A DNA stretch of 11,010 bases from Deltaproteobacteria bacterium (GTDB lineage Bacteria; Desulfobacterota; Dissulfuribacteria; Dissulfuribacterales; QOAL01). Position numbers and translations under genes: made by a program. Under the pieces are notes generated by a model, which had not been told where the DNA came from, did no database searches, and worked only from the letters and a program-made list of their open reading frames with translations. Location: assembly GCA_026988585.1 (NCBI GenBank), contig JALSKY010000221.1, forward strand, positions 1 through 11,010, in the 5' to 3' direction. The stretch's first letter is position 1; each line of letters begins with the position of its first letter. Shown in pieces: positions 6,849-11,010 of this stretch.

Positions 6849-6877
6849 TTGGCGACAGCTCTCCACAATGTTATCCT
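6849..6877 (+). promoter_or_regulatory. Candidate sigma70-type promoter for guaA-dnaE
   Basis: TTGGCG (6849-6854) and TATCCT (6872-6877) are separated by exactly 17 bases, each matching four of six consensus positions. Initiation would fall about 100 bases upstream of the guaA ATG. In that leader a short inverted repeat, CCATG/CATGG (6912-6928), is the only visible structure; no purine riboswitch is recognisable. The match is modest. Confidence 0.25.
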
Positions 6878-6986
6878 TATCAATCCTGGTCTGCCCTGCT
6901 GCCAAATGTGACCATGCCAAAAACATGGCTGCAGAAACAGTCCACGGCAGATGCAAATTCTCACATTCAAACAGGGGACAAACACC

Positions 6987-8534
6987 ATGAATAACCACAC
7001 TCAGATGGTACTGGTACTGGACTTTGGCTCCCAGACCACCCAACTCATAGCCAGGCGGGTCAGAGAAGCCCAGGTTTACTGCGAAATTCATCCATTTAAC
7101 ATAGGCATTGAAAAGATAAAGGCAATGGCCCCAACCGGCATCATACTCTCTGGCGGCCCCTCCAGTGTCTATGATGATGAGGCTCCCATGATTGAGAAGG
7201 AGATATTTGAACTGGGTCTCCCTCTTCTTGGCATCTGTTACGGCATGCAGCTAACCACCCATCTCCTTGGAGGGCGTGTGGAAAGAAGCGATCACCGTGA
7301 ATATGGACATGCTCACCTCTTCATAGATGATCCGGACCAGATCTTCCACGGTCTCTCTACCGATGTTCCCCACCAGGTATGGATGAGCCATGGAGACAGG
7401 TTAGAAGAGCTGCCACCTGGCTTCATCACCCTGGCCCACAGTAAAAGCTGTCCTGTGGCAGCCATGGCGAACCCGGAACATGGGATCTACGGAGTGCAGT
7501 TTCACCCGGAGGTGGCCCATACAGAGATAGGCGAGGATGTGATTAGAAATTTCCTCTTCAGGGTGTGCAGGTGCGAACCCACCTGGACCATGCATTCATT
7601 CGTGGAAAACACCTGTTCTGCCATTAAGGAAAAGGTTGGTGACAGACGGGTCATCTGTGCATTATCCGGCGGGGTTGATTCAACTGTAACTGCCCTTCTT
7701 ATCAATAAGGCCATTGGAAAACAACTTACCTGCATCTTTGTCAACAATGGACTTCTGCGAAAAAATGAGGCGGAGACAGTTCTGGCCTTTTTGGAACAGT
7801 TCAACCTGGACCTGAGATATGTGGATGCAGAGGAGAGATTCCTTTCCAAACTCAAGGGGATAGAAGACCCTGAAAAGAAAAGAAAGATAATAGGTGAGGA
7901 GTTCATATTCATCTTTGAGGAGGAGGCCAGAAAGATTGGCCAGGTTGATTTCCTGGCCCAGGGCACACTATATCCAGACGTGATTGAGAGCGTCTCCTTC
8001 AAAGGTCCCTCGGCCACCATCAAGAGTCATCACAATGTGGGCGGTCTGCCCGAGGTGATGAAACTGGAGCTGGTGGAACCCCTTCGGGAACTGTTCAAAG
8101 ATGAGGTCAGGCGTGTGGCCAGAGAGCTTGGAATGCCAACAGAGCTCATAATGAGACACCCGTTCCCTGGCCCTGGTCTGGCCATAAGGGTCCTTGGTGA
8201 AGTGAATAGGGAGCGGCTGGAGATCCTCAGGGAGGCAGATGCCATAGTTATGGAGGAGATGAAACGCTCCGAGTGGTACTTCAAGGTCTGGCAGGCCTTT
8301 GCAGTACTCCTTCCCATCAGAACCGTGGGAGTCATGGGAGATGAGCGCACCTATGACCATGTGGTGGCAATAAGAGCCGTGGACAGTCTTGATGCAATGA
8401 CTGCTGACTGGACCAGGCTTCCCTACCAGGTGCTTGCCACCATGTCCAACAGGATCATAAACGAGGTCAGGGGTGTGAACAGGGTCTGTTATGATATCAG
8501 CTCCAAGCCACCTGCAACCATCGAGTGGGAGTAA
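6987..8534 (+). CDS. guaA: GMP synthase (glutamine-hydrolysing)
   Basis: GuaA converts XMP to GMP using ATP and glutamine, the final step of guanine nucleotide synthesis. The 515-residue protein has the single-chain bacterial arrangement. An N-terminal class I glutamine amidotransferase (about 7-195) carries nucleophile C84 in GICYGMQ and the His/Glu pair H173/E175 in QFHPEV. The ATP pyrophosphatase domain follows, with P-loop SGGVDST at 227-233. The C-terminal dimerisation domain contains RHPFPGPGLAIR around 390-401 and ends KPPATIEWE, the expected family terminus. I start at the ATG at 6987, not the in-frame ATG at 6951. It gives the family-typical N-terminus and has an AGGGG site about ten bases upstream; the longer form adds 12 residues without a good site. 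It lies 26 bases upstream of dnaE, probably in the same transcript. Confidence 0.97.
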   Translation: MNNHTQMVLVLDFGSQTTQLIARRVREAQVYCEIHPFNIGIEKIKAMAPTGIILSGGPSSVYDDEAPMIEKEIFELGLPLLGICYGMQLTTHLLGGRVERSDHREYGHAHLFIDDPDQIFHGLSTDVPHQVWMSHGDRLEELPPGFITLAHSKSCPVAAMANPEHGIYGVQFHPEVAHTEIGEDVIRNFLFRVCRCEPTWTMHSFVENTCSAIKEKVGDRRVICALSGGVDSTVTALLINKAIGKQLTCIFVNNGLLRKNEAETVLAFLEQFNLDLRYVDAEERFLSKLKGIEDPEKKRKIIGEEFIFIFEEEARKIGQVDFLAQGTLYPDVIESVSFKGPSATIKSHHNVGGLPEVMKLELVEPLRELFKDEVRRVARELGMPTELIMRHPFPGPGLAIRVLGEVNRERLEILREADAIVMEEMKRSEWYFKVWQAFAVLLPIRTVGVMGDERTYDHVVAIRAVDSLDAMTADWTRLPYQVLATMSNRIINEVRGVNRVCYDISSKPPATIEWE

Positions 8535-8560
8535 CAGCAACAGAGAGGAGCAGAAGAAAG

Positions 8561-11010
8561 ATGTTCACACATCTCCACCTTCACACTGAATACAGCCTCT
8601 TGGATGGCGCAATCAGGCTCAAGGACCTGTTTGCCAAGGCCAAGGAGTATGGCTACAAGGCCCTGGCAATGACAGATCATGGAGTAATGTACGGGGCACT
8701 CAAATTCTATCTTCAGGCGGTAGAGAACGGAATAAAACCCCTGATTGGCTGTGAGCTCTATGTCTCTCCCACCCATCGCACCGACCGGCACTTCCGCTCT
8801 CCGTCCGAAGCGGCCTTCCATCTTGTGCTCCTGGCCATGAATCAGGAGGGCTATAAGAACCTGATGAAGCTGGTGACCATCGCCAACTTCGAAGGGTTCT
8901 ACTACAAACCCAGGGTGGACAAGGAGGTCCTTGCCCAGCACAACCAGGGGCTGATAGCACTCTCAGCCTGTCTGCATGGAGAAATTGCCCACAAATGCCT
9001 GGTTGGAGATGAGAAGGGTGCATGCGCTCTGACAGAAACCTATGCCTCCATTTTCAAAGGCCGGTTCTATCTGGAACTGCAGGAAAACGGCTTAGAGGAA
9101 CAGAAACAGGTCAACAAGGACCTGCTTCACCTCTCCAAGACACTTGGGATTCCAGTGGTAGCCACCAACGACTGCCACTACCTGAACCAGGAGGACTACA
9201 AGGCCCATGATCTGCTCCTCTGTATTCAGACAGGCAAGACTGTCAGCGATGAAAAACGGATGAGGTTCTCAACTGATCAGCTCTACTTTGCCAGCCCAGA
9301 GGAGATGGAAAAACGGTTTTCCTGGTGTCCTGAGGCCATAGCAGCAACCCAGGAGATAGCAGACCGGTGTAATGTGGAGATCACTACTGGTAAACATTTC
9401 TTTCCGGTTTACAAACTGAAACAGGCAGCCAGTTATGAGGAGGAATTTGAGGCCCTGGCCAGGAAAGGCCTTAAAAAACGTCTCTCTGCCTTCAATATCC
9501 CTGAAGAACAGCACCAGACCTACTGGGACAGGCTGGAGTTTGAGATGGAGGTGATAGAGAAGAAGGGATTCCCCTCCTATTTTCTCATTGTTGCCGACTT
9601 CATAGGATGGGCCAAGAAACAGGGAATCCCTGTAGGGCCGGGCCGCGGATCTGCTGCCGGTTCACTGGTGGCCTTCTCCATGGGAATAACAGATATAGAT
9701 CCGGTCAAATATGGACTGTTCTTCGAGAGATTTCTCAACGTGGAGCGGACCTCCCTGCCTGATATAGATGTGGATTTCTGTATGATCAGGCGTCCGGAGG
9801 TGATCCATTATGTTACCAGGCAGTATGGCGGCGAGGATCACGTGGCCCAGATCATCACCTTCGGCCAGATGAAGGCCAAGGCAGTAATTCGTGATGTGGG
9901 CAGGGCTATGGGGATGCCTTACAGTGATGTTGACCGGATTGCCAAGCTGGTGCCGGATGCCTTGAAGATGACCTTGGACAAGGCCATAGAGATGGAACCC
10001 AAGCTCAAGGAGCTGGCGGAAAATGATGTCAGGGTCAAGGAACTTCTCACAGTAGCCCGTGCACTGGAAGGGCTTCCGAGACACTCATCCACCCATGCGG
10101 CCGGTGTGGTTATTTCTGACCATAAGCCCATGGTGGAGTACCTGCCGCTCACCAAGGGGCAAGAGGGTGAAACCATCACCCAGTTCGACATGAAGGATGT
10201 GGAAAAGGCTGGTCTCATAAAGTTCGACTTTCTCGGCCTGAAGACCCTTACTGTCATAGACACCGCCCTTAAGCTGATAGAACGCCATTACGGCAAAAAG
10301 ATAGATCTCTCCGGCATCTCCCTGGATGACGCAAAGACCTATGAACTTCTATGCAGGGGTGATACCACCGGAGTTTTTCAGCTTGAGAGTCCAGGGATGA
10401 AAAACCTGATAAAACGGATGAGGCCCTCAACATTTACTGACCTCATCGCCCTGGTTGCCCTTTACAGACCTGGTCCCCTGGAGAGCGGCATGGTCAATGA
10501 CTTTGTGGATGGCAAACATGGCAAAAAGGAGGTCAAATACCTTCTGCCCCAGCTTGAGCCTATCCTCAAGGAGACCTACGGGGTTATAGTATATCAGGAA
10601 CAGGTCATGAAAATCGCCCAGGAGCTTGCAGGCTACAGCCTTGGTGAGGGTGATCTCCTTCGCCGCGCCATGGGCAAGAAGGTGGCCGAGGTAATGGACG
10701 CCCAGAAAGAGCGATTCATGTCCGGCGCACTGGAAAGAGATATCCCCAGGGAGAAGGCTGAATTCATTTTCGATCTCATGGCCAAGTTTGCAGGATACGG
10801 GTTCAACAAGTCCCACTCTGCAGCCTATGCCCTTATCTCATACCGGACTGCCTGGCTCAAGGCCCACTATCCGGTCCCGTTCATGGCAAGCCTTCTAAGT
10901 AACGAACTGGGCCAGACAGACGGCGTGGTTAAATTCCTGTCAGAGTGCAGGAGCTCAGGCATAGAGGTGCTGCCTCCCCACATAAACCGGAGCTTCACTG
11001 ATTTCACCAT
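8561..11010 (+). CDS. dnaE: DNA polymerase III alpha subunit, N-terminal 816 codons (runs off the right edge)
   Basis: This is the catalytic subunit of the replicative polymerase. The frame opens at ATG 8561, after an AGAGGAG site ten bases upstream, and stays open to the window end, covering roughly 70% of a typical DnaE. The PHP domain comes first, with HLHLHT at 4-9, TDHG at 38-41, E65, H87, C137 and NDCH at 203-206, then the palm. Catalytic aspartates are D401 and D403 in LPDIDVDF and D556 in IKFDFLGLKTL. The glycine/arginine-rich GPGRGSAAGS motif (359-368) and the RHSSTHAAGVV segment are also typical. The finger region includes YRPGPLESGM, VYQEQVM and FNKSHSAAYA. The helix-hairpin-helix, OB-fold and tau-binding C-terminus lie outside the window. 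The class is DnaE-type, not PolC, since there is no inserted exonuclease domain. Confidence 0.96.
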   Translation, partial: MFTHLHLHTEYSLLDGAIRLKDLFAKAKEYGYKALAMTDHGVMYGALKFYLQAVENGIKPLIGCELYVSPTHRTDRHFRSPSEAAFHLVLLAMNQEGYKNLMKLVTIANFEGFYYKPRVDKEVLAQHNQGLIALSACLHGEIAHKCLVGDEKGACALTETYASIFKGRFYLELQENGLEEQKQVNKDLLHLSKTLGIPVVATNDCHYLNQEDYKAHDLLLCIQTGKTVSDEKRMRFSTDQLYFASPEEMEKRFSWCPEAIAATQEIADRCNVEITTGKHFFPVYKLKQAASYEEEFEALARKGLKKRLSAFNIPEEQHQTYWDRLEFEMEVIEKKGFPSYFLIVADFIGWAKKQGIPVGPGRGSAAGSLVAFSMGITDIDPVKYGLFFERFLNVERTSLPDIDVDFCMIRRPEVIHYVTRQYGGEDHVAQIITFGQMKAKAVIRDVGRAMGMPYSDVDRIAKLVPDALKMTLDKAIEMEPKLKELAENDVRVKELLTVARALEGLPRHSSTHAAGVVISDHKPMVEYLPLTKGQEGETITQFDMKDVEKAGLIKFDFLGLKTLTVIDTALKLIERHYGKKIDLSGISLDDAKTYELLCRGDTTGVFQLESPGMKNLIKRMRPSTFTDLIALVALYRPGPLESGMVNDFVDGKHGKKEVKYLLPQLEPILKETYGVIVYQEQVMKIAQELAGYSLGEGDLLRRAMGKKVAEVMDAQKERFMSGALERDIPREKAEFIFDLMAKFAGYGFNKSHSAAYALISYRTAWLKAHYPVPFMASLLSNELGQTDGVVKFLSECRSSGIEVLPPHINRSFTDFT

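Noticed and set aside
6711..6986. Possible replication origin, because a DnaA box lies near dnaE
   Set aside because: Only one perfect DnaA box is present, with no cluster of boxes and no dnaA, dnaN or gidA neighbours.
6880..6986. Purine or PRPP-type riboswitch ahead of guaA
   Set aside because: Only one short inverted repeat (CCATG/CATGG) is seen in the leader; no conserved riboswitch core or terminator/anti-terminator pair could be recognised.
7502..8540. Two overlapping minus-strand open frames antisense to guaA
   Set aside because: They mirror the codon structure of guaA, have no recognisable domains, and overlap each other in different frames.
1..11010. tRNA or rRNA genes, CRISPR arrays, insertion sequences, attachment sites
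   Set aside because: No cloverleaf-like sequence, spaced direct repeats, transposase motifs or long terminal repeats were seen on reading both strands.

Overview
The window looks like ordinary bacterial chromosome carrying core genes, with no mobile-element signature. The gene families (Zn-type HemB, PyrF, GuaA, DnaE with a metal-competent PHP domain, an HDOD protein, an unusual ClpX-like AAA+ protein) and moderate GC suggest a Gram-negative such as a member of Desulfobacterota (the former Deltaproteobacteria). That placement is a guess from family resemblance, not a measurement.

Layout. The left edge holds the first 29 codons of an unidentified minus-strand gene, divergent from a plus-strand HDOD-domain protein (291-1178). 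The HDOD gene converges on a five-gene minus-strand cluster spanning 6710 down to 1298. In transcription order the cluster is: a ClpX-like AAA+ ATPase with a non-canonical architecture; a stand-alone receiver domain that has lost its phospho-acceptor aspartate; hemB (porphobilinogen synthase), whose ATG overlaps the receiver stop codon; a 12-TM major facilitator family exporter; and pyrF (OMP decarboxylase). A 276-base divergent region (6711-6986) separates this cluster from plus-strand guaA (GMP synthase). It contains a perfect DnaA-box consensus. A 26-base gap separates guaA from dnaE (DNA polymerase III alpha subunit), which runs off the right edge after 816 codons.

How the genes may work together. 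PyrF and GuaA supply pyrimidine and guanine nucleotides, DnaE uses dNTPs in replication, and HemB feeds tetrapyrrole synthesis. The most unusual part is the AAA+/pseudo-receiver pair. The ATPase keeps the ClpX motor, the GYVG pore loop and the IGF ClpP-docking tripeptide. It lacks ClpX's zinc-binding N-domain, has a different substrate-side loop, and carries what looks like a second, sensor-2-less copy of the AAA+ small domain at its C-terminus. A neighbouring receiver that cannot be phosphorylated in the normal way recalls CpdR and RssB, receiver proteins that act as ClpXP adaptors. This suggests, as a hypothesis, a dedicated alternative unfoldase with its own adaptor.
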